Source: Lichtheimia corymbifera B2541
Lineage: Eukaryota > Mucoromycota > Mucoromycetes > Mucorales > Lichtheimiaceae
Length of the DNA stretch: 64,000 nucleotides
Assembly: GCA_000697475.1 (NCBI GenBank)
Contig: JNEU01001003.1
Span: forward strand, 186,001 to 250,000
Direction of reading: 5' to 3'
The notes below the pieces were generated by a model, which worked only from the letters and a program-made list of their open reading frames with translations, did not search any database and was not told the origin of the DNA. Shown piece after piece: positions 21,645 through 33,435 of the stretch (the first letter of the stretch is position 1; every line of letters begins with the position of its first letter). Made by a program: the position numbers and the translations under genes.

Positions 21645-23465
21645 CTACTTGGACGAAGCCAAGGCACCCATAGGATCATAGGCAGGAAGAACAGTGGGCT
21701 CGGTATCCAACAACGACACCAATTTGCGTGGCACATATGACTTTTCGAGGACAACCTATGAATAAAAAATGTATTGGTATAACGTCATTGGGATCATTTG
21801 CATTAAAAATGTGAAACAAACCTGATACACGAATTCTGAAAACCACTCATCCGTCATGATCCAGAAGCCTTTATCACCTGTTGAATCGCCCCACGAGTTC
21901 TCCACACGCCAGCGGATTGGCTTGCCAGCATCATCAAGGTCAACGCCCGAAAACATCATGGCATGTGTCATGAGACTTTCGCCATACAGCAAACGCTCTT
22001 TCTTGGACATGCCAAATTCGGTGTTGAAAGCGAGAGCATAGTCGTAGATCTTGGTATTCATGACAGCCAATGGGTTATTAGAGAATTGACCTGTAACATT
22101 ACATGATGTAATGTATCATGCAGCCATGAGCATATGTTTCACGTTGATCACCCAAATGGGCAACATGCATTCACTTACCCACGTCGCATCCAAACCATAC
22201 AGGCTTGCCAGACTTCAACGTATTGATGGCCAAAGTCTTCATGGTTTCAACAGCGGTGTTCACATAGCGAATAGGCTGTCCTCCTACAACATTGCCCAAA
22301 CGATCCACTGTATAAAGGGCGTCATATTTGTTTCTAGGGTCATTGATCAATGACATGGTATCAGCAATCTATACATTCATATCATTAGCAATCTTGGATA
22401 ATAAACTCTGATTATGATAAATGAGCTTACGGGGTATTTGACAATGTCCTTGAAGAACTTGGTAGGTGTGAGATTCTTGATGCCAATGTATTTACCATTC
22501 TTGTCATGGATTTCCCAATCAAAGGTGGATGGTGGTTCGCCCAAAGAAATAACCATGATGCGATAAATTTCTTGCATCATTTGCTCCTTGAGTAAACGCA
22601 CAGATGCCTCTGAAGCATCTTGTTCAGCCAAATGTTCACGGATCTGCACAGCAAATTCACGCAACTTGACAGTGACCAACCAATTGAGACGGCGGGAATT
22701 GGATGAAGAATATGTTTCAGGATACACGGATTTGGGCACCACGCCGTATTTTTGTACGATCGATACAAACATATCCCATTGTCCACCATCACCCACGGGT
22801 GACGACAACAAGTATTGCACAACGCGATCATTCACATCCTTATCAGCAAGGTCAATCATGTTCTCCAAGAACCAGTTGGCCTTTTCTAATTTGTCTATTC
22901 GTTCGGAGTGAGTATCATGAGAGCTTATCAGATGGGCGTATCCGCATATCCCCTATCATCACACGACACCCAACACCATCATACCATAGAAAAATAGGTA
23001 GCTCTGGGACAACTCGAAATCATCATCAAGCTTGTACTTTTCAATAACAGCCAATCTTAGCACATTGGTACCAGCAAACAACCAGCAACGACCCGAAGAG
23101 CGTTGGTTTGTGATTTTGCCTTCCACATCAATCTTGACGTTGAACACATGGTTGGCCTTGATAGCTTCACTACGGTTGACCAATACGTTGGTAGGATCGT
23201 TGCCAACGACTGCATTCAATGCAAGGCGGTTCTTATTATCATCCCAAAAATCCTTAGAATAGCGTTCCAGGCTATCGGAAGAAATAGGTGCATAGCTTGC
23301 ATGGATCTTTTCGATTTGTTCCTTGTCCAACGAAAGTTTGGCAAGCGACTTGGACAATTGTTGCTGGGAGATACGAGAAGAGGTGGCAGCTGACGTCATT
23401 TCTGCTGCTGCAGCTGAGCGCTTTTCATCATAATGTGAGCTTGCTTTGGATTGTTCAGCACCCAT
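21645..23465 (-). CDS. bleomycin hydrolase (cysteine aminopeptidase, C1B)
   Basis: Cytosolic papain-fold cysteine aminopeptidase of the BLMH/Lap3 family, which forms hexamers, trims peptides and detoxifies bleomycin and homocysteine thiolactone. Exons on the minus strand: 23465-22985, 22885-22431, 22368-22179, 22090-21822 and 21755-21645, 501 aa. The catalytic Cys lies in NQRSSGRCWLFAG, His in LMTHAMMFSGV, and Asn in RWRVENSWGD, so the triad is intact. The C-terminus is the family's self-compartment arm. The start MGAEQSKASSH resembles an N-myristoylation site (MGxxxS), which is unusual for the family and would place some protein at membranes. An upstream in-frame ATG exists at 23573 but adds a hydrophobic stretch not seen in relatives. 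Confidence 0.93.
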
Positions 23466-23723
23466 ATTGAATAATGTTGTATGTACGTGTGTGTGTGTGT
23501 GTGAAAAAAGTGAAAAGAGAAGAAAGAGAAAAAAGTGAGGGATTCTTCCCCACGTCCCACTCATCCTCATCACGTCTTATCCGACACAAACAACGACAGC
23601 CGATAATGTAGGTCACACGACCTGGTGCGGGGAAATAATGTATTAAGTCAAGTGCAGAGCGGATAATGATGCTGGAGGAGGAGAGAGAAAAAAAAGCGAC
23701 GTATATGGTAAAAAGTGCCACAA

Positions 23724-24443
23724 TCAGGGCTTTGATGAGAAGCAACCAAAGCAGGTATTGATCATACTAGAGAAAGATAATGGGGATGATAAGGATGCTT
23801 CTTGTGATGATCGATGCGTTGTTGTTGCTTGGGTATCCATATAATAATCTTCTTGGGTAATGCTGCTACCATCGTCGTCACTATCGTTCACCTCGCCGTT
23901 ACAAGAATGAGGTGCCATACCACGGTCACGCAATATTTGATGTGTCCACAAAAGATATAAGCCTTCTTCGTTATCATTCTCACTAATGGTCGTGTGGGGT
24001 GGTGTGGAAGGGACACTGTGGTCAGATGGCACCATCATTGGATCTACCTCTTGAATATAGCAAGTCATTGTGTCAACAGGGACAAGCGGGATAAGGATTA
24101 ACCACCATTGTATTACCTGATCCCCATGCTGTGCTCATAAATGAGCCATAAGCCTTTGGTAAAGATAACCGCAATCCATCGACTACATTCATAAGAGAAT
24201 ACCATCAGCATGTTAATTGAGTGATGCCGATTCAATTCCGCGTCGTCGGATAAATGGATAATGTCAATTACCTTGAGAAGCTGCTGATGAGGATGGTGCT
24301 GGAGTAGGAGGTCGTTGTTGTTGCTGATGATGATGATGATGGGTGAATTGCTGTTTATATTATTATTATTAATTGACATCCATTGGTAACCAGCAACCCG
24401 ATTTGCAGTATGTATGAAAAGTAGAGCTTACCTTATCATCCAT
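23724..24443 (-). CDS. hypothetical protein, 160 aa
   Basis: Four exons on the minus strand, 24443-24432 (only 12 nt, MDDK), 24350-24272, 24182-24117 and 24049-23724, join in phase to 160 aa. The N-terminus has a His/Gln run (QFTHHHHHQQQQRPP). A conserved-looking core follows (VDGLRLSLPKAYGSFMSTAW), then an acidic middle, EEGLYLLWTHQILRDRGMAP, and a C-terminal CFGCFSSKP that could be lipidated or bind metal. No domain recognised. All introns have GTAA donors and AG acceptors, which supports the model. Confidence 0.6.
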
Positions 24444-24626
24444 TGGTATATAGGCGTGAGTGAGTGTTGAAAATAAACGAGGGAGGAGTTTTTATAGCGT
24501 CAAGTGCAAGGAAAAGAGAAGAGAGTGGAAAAAAGAAAGCACAAAGGTCGGTGTGAGTTATAAAAGTAGTGTGTGCGTATGCAGTAATGGCACAGCTAAT
24601 CGGGGTCAATTTTATTTTACAACAGA

Positions 24627-25547
24627 TCAAAGGCGGTAGATGCGAATGGCGTTTGTGACAAAGAGCTTTTCCTTATCCTGTGAAGACCAATCATGGACAA
24701 TTTCCGCTAGAATCTCGAGCCATTTGCTCCACCGTGTTCCATTTTCGCACACAGGCCAGTCGCCACCAAACATAAGTCGATCGATACCAAATGCCTTGCG
24801 TGCTACTTCCACAAATGGCGCAAGTTGCTTCGCAGTGGGAGTGGATGTTTCTGTGACTAGACCAGACACTTTACAGCTGACATTCGGAAATTGTGCTAAG
24901 GCCATCATGTTATCCTGCCAGAAGGTGAAGGCTGGTTCGCCCGGATGACTGTCACAGGGAGGTTTGGCCATGTGGTCGAGCACAAACGTAATCTCGGGAC
25001 ACTGCCGTACCAACTGAATTAGAGGAGGAAATTGAGCAGGACTTTCATTGCAGTTGATATTCAAGTCAAAGCTCAAATTATATTCACCCAATGCCTTAAC
25101 GCCTTCCACAAAGGGTGGTTGAGCTACCCTTTCAGGATCAAGTGATGGATCTTGGATTAGATAACGTACACCCCGTAGTCGCTGAGAAGGTACAAGCTGT
25201 GTAAGCAACCGCAAATAGTGTCGTACAGGCTGACCTTGGTCTACGGGTGCATAAGCTACAATGCCGGCAATACCACCAAATGCAGCTGTACTTGTTTTGT
25301 TGAGTCTTTCAGCATATTGGGCGATCCAATCTGCTTCCACTAATCCTTGTCGAGGATCCACATCCGTTTCCACATACACAGCACCTTGTACTTGAACGCC
25401 TTTAGGGATTTCCCTGCTGTATTTTTCACCATCACGGCGCTCGTTAAAGTGCGGAGCACTTGATAACCATGGCACACTGACCCTTTCAGGATCCCAAAAA
25501 TGGACATGAGTGTCGATCACTTGGCAAGGTGTGTTGATCTGGACCAT
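24627..25547 (-). CDS. TIM-barrel amidohydrolase (Amidohydro_2, COG3618-like)
   Basis: Single exon, 306 aa. Predicted metal-dependent hydrolase, of the group that includes L-fucono- and L-rhamnono-lactonases and 2-pyrone-4,6-dicarboxylate hydrolase. The first strand carries IDTHVHFWDP (metal His pair), a mid-barrel strand ends LDHMAKP, and the last carries LMFGGDWPVCE with the catalytic Asp. The start ATG (MVQINTPCQVIDTHVHFW) puts the first strand at residue 10, as in relatives; an in-frame ATG 132 bp upstream would add an unlikely Phe-rich leader. The substrate cannot be read from the sequence; a sugar lactone is a reasonable guess. Confidence 0.85.
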   Translation of the reverse strand: MVQINTPCQVIDTHVHFWDPERVSVPWLSSAPHFNERRDGEKYSREIPKGVQVQGAVYVETDVDPRQGLVEADWIAQYAERLNKTSTAAFGGIAGIVAYAPVDQGQPVRHYLRLLTQLVPSQRLRGVRYLIQDPSLDPERVAQPPFVEGVKALGEYNLSFDLNINCNESPAQFPPLIQLVRQCPEITFVLDHMAKPPCDSHPGEPAFTFWQDNMMALAQFPNVSCKVSGLVTETSTPTAKQLAPFVEVARKAFGIDRLMFGGDWPVCENGTRWSKWLEILAEIVHDWSSQDKEKLFVTNAIRIYRL

Positions 25548-26125
25548 AGTTTGTTGTTGTTGTTTGTGTGAGAGCAGGGGAAAGAAGAAAAAGAAGCTGT
25601 TTAAAGGAGAAAGGGGTGGAATCTCGGTTAAAGTACAAGTAGGGATTTTCTCCGAGTTGTCAATGCGTGGGAAGCCCAATCATATCGTATGTTGTGGTGA
25701 TGGTGCAGCAATGGTGACGCTGCCCTGACACATGGCATGCAATAGTAATATTATACGTGTTATATGCTGATTTATTGGCGTAGAAAAGAAGATGTAATAA
25801 TATTACTGTGATAGAATAATATTTTATTGGTGGGTGAGGGTGGGATCAATGAAGAGCTACTACTATGATGATGATGATGATGATGATAATGATAATGTCG
25901 GCTACTGCCATTTTGAGTTTAATGACTAGTATGTTCCAACCTTACAAGATGGCTGTGCAACAACCAGCCAATAGGTTCATTGTATTCGCGTATGGGTGAG
26001 TGTCTCTTTGTTCTGTTTCTTTGTCGAGGGATATCGAGGACAAAGGCTATGCGGGCTTTTTACTGCTTCCCCTTTCATGCAGCCAGGAGTTTCTCTTTGC
26101 TTTACGCAAACCTCCTTTGTCAACC
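25548..26125. promoter_or_regulatory. divergent promoter region
   Basis: 578 bp shared by the amidohydrolase and the TPR/F-box gene, which are transcribed away from each other. It holds a GATGAT repeat at 25866-25895 and AT-rich stretches. No defined binding site can be named. Confidence 0.45.
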
Positions 26126-28717
26126 ATGACATCGCCACCCTTTCGTATAATCAAGACGTACACTCCTCGGCCCTTGGGTAAGGCTGGTGCAATGTCCCAT
26201 GTCTTTACAAGAAACACCAATCCTGCCGAATTCCATCGTCATGTGCTTCAGGCCCAAAACGCTTTCTCCGTTTGCAAGTTCCAGCAATCCATCAACCACT
26301 ACAACAATGCCATTCAGGAATTGAGCGTCAACCTTGCGACCACAGCCTTACTTCAGCGTGCTACCATACATGAGATAGCTGGATCATACAGTAACGCCTT
26401 GGAGGACGCAAAGTCAGTTATAGCGATCGACAGCACCTTGCCTGATGGATATTTATCAGCCTGCAACACGCTATTGCTTGAAAACAAGTACCGGGATGCT
26501 TTACTCCTTAGTCGAGAAGGATGTCAAAAGGCAGATTGGGATCATCCACAATACGAAGCTTTGGTCGAACTGGAAAAGAGCATTTCACGCGAAGTCCACA
26601 AGCAAAACCGGTGGCTCATGAACAAGCTTCCCTTTGATGTCGTTGAAAATGTCTTGAGGATGCTTCCACTACTCAGTCGCATTCAACTATCACTCTCTTG
26701 CATGGATTGGAATGAGCTCCTTCGTGAATGGACCGGCATGTGGCATGATATACGGATCAGTCATTGTGTCTCTCGTTCTTTATCCCAATTCCTGGATTGT
26801 GTTGTCGATTCTCAAGTGCGCACTCTTATCATTGATGTGGAGATTCTCGATAAATTGCAGTCGATATGCTTACACGCTGCTACTCATTGGAAGAAGCTTG
26901 AATCATTAGGTATGGCCTTGGGTAATGGATCATATCATCGTCATCAGTATTACTGACAACATTATTTACTAGAGCTACATTACTTCACACAACGCCAACT
27001 CGTATTCCCAATCATTGAATCCAACGGTTCTACTCTTCGACATATTCGTTTCAAGGATACACGAGGTATCAAATGGGCTGTTGAACCGATCCAGTACATT
27101 CTCAAGACATGTCCCAACCTCAAGTCATTGGAATGCGCACGTGATGAATATGCCGCCATTTGTCCACGCATGGTCGCACAGCCATTGCACTTTGACACAC
27201 CATTGAAGATCACCTCGCTAAGAATTACCCGTACAACCTTAGCCGATTATCTTGACAAGTTGCTGCCTTGGTGTCCTGATCTACAGCATATTGTTCTCGA
27301 TGCTCATGATCATGATAAGCCTCAGCGAGTGGAGATTCTCGATCACGTTTACGTTCATTGTCCCAAGCTGGTGTCACTCTTTTACAGTGGTTCTGGATGC
27401 TATTCTTATAAGAAGCAAGGTGGTCATGAGTATTACAATCAGCGTGCCGCTACTGATGATGGGCAGTATGGATTACGGTGCCTTGTTTATATTGCTGGTA
27501 CAACCAATGAGAGCTACAAGGCGGATAAGCAGATTATCAGATTCCTGGAAAGAAGCGAGAATACTTTGGAGAAACTTCATTTGGCACTGGGTTGTCAAGC
27601 AGGTGGACATCGATTGCTATACAACTACAATCCTTCCGGTCTTGAAGTTATACAGCATGCTACGAATCTCTCATTTCCTCAGTTGCAAGACTTGACGGTC
27701 TATGAACCACCCAATCGTTTCATCCAGCCATTCAACAATTATCAACATGGACGACAACGAGGACCCAATACAAACGTGCCATCCATACCACCCACTCGTG
27801 CAATGGCGTATCTTGGCTCCAAAGACATGTGCAAGCTACTAGATGGAGCACCAGATTTGGCAAAGTTGTGCATTCGATCGGATACATTGATCACTGATAT
27901 GGTATTGGAAAAGCTTGCCGAATTGAAGCAGCTACGACATGTGAATCTGGGTTATGCTACCGAATCCATGAGGGAAAGCATTTACTATCCTAGTGGTCAT
28001 TCCAGCATGTATCCGCTCCCAAGCTATCTGCAACTCGATACACCCTACAGAACCGTTGGTCCTAACGAGCCAAGTTTCTCGACGCAAGCAATGATGGCAT
28101 TTGTGGAGAATTGCAACAAGGTGGAAGAGTTGATATTGAGCAACTTTTCGGGTCGAATGGATGATGATCTATTGTATGCTCTCACTCACAGCAAGAGTAG
28201 TATTTGGCGACTCGTATTGGGAGCTCCTTATGAATTCACTACCCGAGCCCTGATCCGCTTTGGACAACAAATGCAAGATTCGGTATTGACACACTTGACA
28301 ATATTTGGCATGGATCATGAGCTGCATCGTCGACGTGCTCGAATCGGCAACATTATGGCACTCACAGGACTCAAACATCTCATACAACTACGCCTTTCGC
28401 TCATCAATAGCACAGGCTTCAAATCATGCAAACCCATCCTCGCCCGATTCATCCTAGCTTCATACAACACATCACGCCTAACCGTCATATTCCAAAACAA
28501 TGCTTCCATTGAACTGACTGGTGAATACAAACGCATGGCACTTGCTCAACAAGAATGCAACCAAGATCAAAAAGACGACATGATGGACGAGGATATGGAA
28601 AAATCATTGTCACCAGCACAAACTCCCCAATTTCATATTGAACATGTCGGTCGTTGGATGACCACTTATGAGCTATTCACATTGAATGCAAGTTCCCTCC
28701 ACGAACAAGATATCTGA
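26126..28717 (+). CDS. TPR / F-box / LRR protein (Pof3/Dia2-like architecture)
   Basis: Two exons, 26126-26909 and 26973-28717 (intron with GTATGG and CTAG), give 842 aa. Residues about 30-150 form TPR helices (HVLQAQNAFSVCKFQQSINH, then YNNAIQEL). An F-box follows at about 170-215 (NKLPFDVVENVLRMLPLLS), then a long leucine-rich region (LKSLECARDE, LDKLLPWCPDLQHIVLD, LAELKQLRHVNLGYAT, KVEELILSNFSG). This order matches S. pombe Pof3 and yeast Dia2, SCF adaptors acting at replication and genome stability. Related TPR/F-box genes seem common in this fungal group, so orthology is not certain. MSHVF at 26192 is an alternative start. Confidence 0.8.
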
Positions 28718-29049
28718 ACATAGCATACCATACCATTTATCACTTCATTATCATTCCCTTGCTTTGCTATTACACTAAAAATTGCTGTTCGAATAAAATT
28801 AATATTGATCAAAAGGAATCATCAACCAGCTGCACTCAATGTAATATAACAGGAACCATTGACGATAGATCATCCAGAAAACAAAGGGTTTGAAATAAAT
28901 AGGTTATGATTTATTGCCTTGCTGATAAGATAATTGACCAATATATATTCCTTCAACAGCCAGAAGGGGTGATCCAAAAAGTCACGTGACTCAAAAACAG
29001 AAATCAAGAAAAAGGATCCACAACTCATTACAAGCTGTCATCAACTAAT
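28718..29049. other. intergenic region
   Basis: 3' UTR with an AATAAAATTAAT signal at about 28791 and AT-rich sequence before the tRNA. Nothing else seen. Confidence 0.45.
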
Positions 29050-29122
29050 CGAGGCTACCAGGGGTCGAACCTGGAATCTCCTGATTCGTAGTCAGGCGCC
29101 TTATCCATTTGGCCATAGCCCC
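29050..29122 (-). tRNA. tRNA-Arg (anticodon ACG)
   Basis: The minus strand folds with acceptor arms GGGGCTA and TAGCCTC (one G-T pair), a D-arm with TGGCCAAATGGATAAGGC, anticodon arm CCTGA-CTACGAA-TCAGG giving ACG, and T-arm CCAGGTTCGACCCCTGG. No intron. The discriminator base is G. It reads CGN codons by inosine. The shared 19-bp upstream motif lies 36 bp before it. Confidence 0.92.
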
Positions 29123-29157
29123 TCGAGTTATTTTTTGATTTTGGATGTACATGATAG

Positions 29158-29176
29158 ACCACAAAATTTCCATATA
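29158..29176 (-). promoter_or_regulatory. shared upstream motif of tRNA-Arg gene
   Basis: The same 19 bases as before tRNA-Val (TATATGGAAATTTTGTGGT in tRNA sense). Here it ends 36 bp before the mature tRNA start; before tRNA-Val the gap is 46 bp. Likely an external polymerase III promoter element. Confidence 0.6.
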
Positions 29177-29743
29177 ACGCAATGGGACGTTGTTTAGTAT
29201 TGTTGGATAGAGCACAAGACGCTGGATGTGGTGGTGGAAACGAGAAAATATTTGGGGAGATGTGGAGATAGTAATTTGGAGTTTAGAATGTGATAGGATT
29301 TTTATTTGAGAGTGATTCAAGGCCAGCAGCAGCTCCACTAGCAATGAGATAATGAGCGATGTAAGTGCATTCTATCTTTGCTTGGATTGTCATTCCCATC
29401 TTCAGCGTGTGTATCATATGTTATGTGTATATCTATGTAGCATACCGTGTAGCTCCATCAAATGACTGATTTATTGACACCCTTCAGGGCATCTAAATGC
29501 ATGTATGCATGTATGTAAGTGCAAGTTTACATTACAAGACGCATGAACCGTCGTATATAATCAAAGGAAATACTTGAACATCAATATAAATTCATGCAGT
29601 AAGATATGTGTTTATTTAAGAGGAATGAGACAAATATAGCTGGCTGTCTATAGCATGTTACACTATGGTGTCAGTGTTACCGACGCGAGAAAGGGAATTC
29701 ACTCCTCGGCTTTCTTTTGCACACCAATCCATATACACACACC
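29177..29743. other. intergenic region
   Basis: No supported gene; AT-rich with an ATGCATGTATGCATGTATGT stretch near 29498. Contains the promoter of the carrier gene. Confidence 0.4.
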
Positions 29744-31414
29744 ATGGGGGACGACACAAGTTTTGGCAATAGGCATAGACGTGCTGCTTATAATCCTCTT
29801 CGACCTTATTGCCCACCCATTCGACATCAACTCCACAACTACACCTCGATTGCTTCAGACGATGCTACGACCGACATTGTATTGACCGAGGATCTCGGCG
29901 AGGATCACGCTGTCTTGCAAGAAATGACCACGAGCAGCTTGAGCTTGGCAGCCTACAAATACCTAATGACCGTGATCAACAACCCCTTGGACGTGGCAAC
30001 AACATTGCTGCAAGTTCAATATGCACCTCATACAAGTGTGGAAGTTATTGCTTCTCACGAAAGTATTGTAAGTGTTTGGGAAATAATTGATTGGATGGCT
30101 GGTTGACAGTAAACTTGGTTGACAGCAGCAGCAGCAGCAGCAGCAGCAGCCTCAACAACAACAACCAACAACCCCTGATGCATCATCGTCTTCTTCAAGC
30201 GAGGATGAAGATGGATTCTTTGCACGACCCAAGCCTATCGATAGAAAAAGAAGATCCATAAAGTCGCAGCGTCGTCGATCGAGTCAGCAGTTGAATATAC
30301 CACGTAGTGTCTATGATGATAGCAGGCGACCTGAATACCAAATGGCCCCCATCGAAGAAGGAGGCATTACCAAGGTGCTTCAACGTATCACACAGCAAAA
30401 GGGTGAAGGATGGATGGCGCTTTTCAAAGGTAAGGAGAGAAGAAGAGGATATTAGGAGAATCGACATTAACTGGTTTCCAGGCCAACGTCTTGCATGGAT
30501 ACACGACCTATTGTGGGGAATCATGCAACCAGGATTACGTGCATTCCTCAATGATACATTTGGTTTATATGACGACTCAGTGGCTGTGGATAAGATTTGG
30601 CCGAATGTGATTACCTCCGTTGTCAGTCATATTGTCGTGGGTGTATTGTTGAGTCCTCTGGAGATTATACGCACTAGGTAAGATATGGAGTTGAAAGTAG
30701 CGCTTTGCAATCATCATCTAATATGATCCCATTAGACTTTTAGTACAATCCAGTTCTCGCAGCAAATACAAGAGTATTTTTGGTGCACTGAAGGATCTTT
30801 ACAAGGAGCATGGCAGCATACGCAACGTTTATGTTTCCAATAATCTTATTCCCACCGTCGTCTATCACGCTGTTCGACCACTTATTGCCAGCACCATACC
30901 AGCCACCATTGATCGCAAGCTGGGCGTCTCTGCGACTGATTCGCCTATCCTTTACGGTACTGCAGAGTTATCGTTGCGTTTGTTGGGATTGTTGGTGGTA
31001 TTCCCCATTGAAACCATCCGAAAGCGACTTCAATGTCAGACACCCGACTTTGATACCATGGTTGCTTTACGACCGATACCCTATTCAGGCATGTTGGATG
31101 CAATGTATAGAATTATGAAGGAAGAAGGGGCCAAGCAAAGACGCGATATACCGATCAAATCGGGTGCATTGACTGACAGCAGTGATACGGATGAAGACGA
31201 TTTCCTGCCAGCAAAACGTAACACAAAGGCTACCACACCTACGAGTGCATGGGGTATTCGTGGCCTGTATCGAGGTTTGAGTATTCAAGTAGCAGCAACG
31301 AGTGCTGATTTTATTCTACGTGTGATTGATGGTAGGTACAGTCAATGTCTATCCAAGTTATAACATGTCAAGTCTAATGATTGAATAGGGAGTGATTGGA
31401 ACGATTTAGCATGA
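29744..31414 (+). CDS. Ugo1-like mitochondrial outer-membrane carrier protein
   Basis: Modified member of the mitochondrial carrier family; Ugo1 links the outer and inner fusion machines (Fzo1, Mgm1) in yeast. Exons 29744-30067, 30126-30429, 30482-30677, 30736-31331 and 31389-31414. Carrier-type helices hold degenerate PX(D/E)XX(K/R) signatures: LSPLEIIRTR and VFPIETIRKRLQ. A Gln/Ser and Arg-rich insert (RKRRSIKSQRRRSSQQ) and an acidic insert near residue 430 are typical of the divergent outer-membrane group. The last exon is tiny (SDWNDLA); retaining that intron gives a similar short tail. The second exon begins inside a CAG repeat, so the acceptor can slide. Confidence 0.78.
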
Positions 31415-31527
31415 ATTAGATAGACACGCACACACACACACAGAGAGAGATAATAAAAGGAAATGGCCTGGGTTACGCCCTTTTTGTTTCATTCATTCTC
31501 TTTTCCCACTTTACTATTACTACTACT

Positions 31528-33428
31528 ATGCGTATCGTATACTCAGCCCTGGTTGCATGTATACTTGCTCTCATTCTGCCATTGCCACATGCTGCCGATT
31601 ACCAGCAAACAGTACTCTCTGCTCCTCCTCGTGAAAAGCGGGTCGCGATTATCGGTAGGTTACTGCTCGTCTATATACATAAAAGGTGTTGGGTATTGAC
31701 ATTGGCTCTTTACGTAGGTGGTGGGGCAGCAGGCACCTCTGCAGCGTTTTGGTTGAAGAATGCGTTTCCAGCTACAGCAAAGTCAGGTCTACGAGTATCG
31801 ACAACGTTATACGAACGCAACGATTACCTCGGTGGAAGAAGCACTGTCATCCCTATCAAGGATGATCCTGAACTTGGCCTATTTGAACTGGGGGCATCCA
31901 TCTTTATCGAGCGCAACTACAATCTGATCAATGCAACAAGACGCTTCAATCTCAACCTTACCGGGTTAACGGAGCTCCCTTTTGAACGTGGTTTGGGCAT
32001 ATGGGATGGCAAGGATTTCTTGTTTGAAGAAAGTGGCAACAAATATTGGGATATGGCCAAGCTCTTGTGGCGATATGGTTATTCTCTCATTCGAGTAAGT
32101 GTCATGATAGTAGCAATAGATTTGAATACTAAGCGACAATGGAAATAGTTCAACAATCATCTCGAGTCAATCATAAATCGCTTCGCAGACTTGGTGTATC
32201 ATGGCAAAGACAACGTATCTCCCTTTTATGATGTCGATACAGCACTTGGACAATTTGGACTGGAAACTCTGTTGAATGAGACATCATCCGATTACCTTGA
32301 AAAGCGACATGGCTATGCAGAGCTCTTTGTACATGAATTGATCCAGACAGCTACAAGAGCCAATTACGGTCAAGATGTTCATTTACTTCATTCCTTTGGT
32401 GCTTTGGTATGGATTATATATGCATATGCTAATGGCTATATTTAACAACGCGGCTTATAGGTTTCTATGGCAGCATCAGGAGCATGGGCAACCGAAGGAG
32501 GCAACTACCAAATATTTGAACAATTTGCCCATCGATCAGGAGCTGATATCAAGCTTGGAAGCACCGTTGTCAGTATCCACAATACCACAGAGGTTGATGA
32601 GAATGGCCACTATATCAAAAATTACGTTGTCACCACGGAAGATGGAGCTGATGGAGTATATGACGCGGTCTTGTTGGCATCACCTATGGTAAGCAGCAAT
32701 CAAAAATGTCACTTGCGGTGCGCTAATAGAGGTAAAAAGCATCTTGCAGGAATCGATATGCCTTTCCCAAATGCCGATCAAGCTCCCCGAGAATACCATA
32801 CTGTACATGTCACGGTCATTGCTGGTGTGATTGATCCATCCTACTTTGGCCGCACTGCTGATACCATGCCTACGCTTGTTGTCACTACCGGAAATCCTTT
32901 GAGTAAGGAGGCTCTATTATCTGCAAGCGTTGTGGTATTAATATATATCTTTTACAATCATATAGCATCCAACTTTGAGAATGGTGAGCAACCGTTTACC
33001 ACCTTTGGAATTCACAAGTACTTTGAGGATACAGGCGAATATGTCGTCAAGATGTTTTCTTCCAAAGCAATGCCAGATTCAGAGCTTGACAAGTTGTTCA
33101 CCAGCCGCAGTTGGACCTATCGCAAAGAGTGGCAGGCGTTCCCAAAATTGTTCCCCATCCTTGAAGCTAAAGAATGGCCACCTGTGGTCTTGCATGGTTT
33201 TGACGATGACTCTAATAATGGTGTGCTTTACGTCAATGCCTTTGAAAGCTGCATCTCGGTATGTTAAGTAACATCCTCCCCCGGCTTCTCCGTCTAATGC
33301 CAATATCACTTTAGACAATGGAAACTGAGACATTGGCTAGCAAGAATGCAATCCGTATTTTACGTGAACAATGGTGTCAGGATACATCATGTGTTCCTTT
33401 TGGCGATGGATGGGGCGATAATATGTAG
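31528..33428 (+). CDS. prenylcysteine oxidase (PCYOX1-like)
   Basis: Flavoenzyme that cleaves the thioether of farnesyl- or geranylgeranyl-cysteine released when prenylated proteins are degraded, usually in the vacuole or lysosome. Seven exons (31528-31654, 31718-32094, 32149-32406, 32461-32688, 32740-32902, 32966-33258, 33315-33428) give 519 aa, close to the 505 aa of human PCYOX1. A signal peptide (MRIVYSALVACILALILPL) precedes the dinucleotide motif VAIIGGGAAGTSAAFWL. YERNDYLGGRST and ELGASIFIERNYNL follow as in the family. Intron 4 (32689-32739, 51 nt) is open in frame, so its retention would be silent for the frame. It converges with the hydrolase next door, with 7 bp between stops. Confidence 0.9.
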
Positions 33429-33435
33429 TTTTTCT

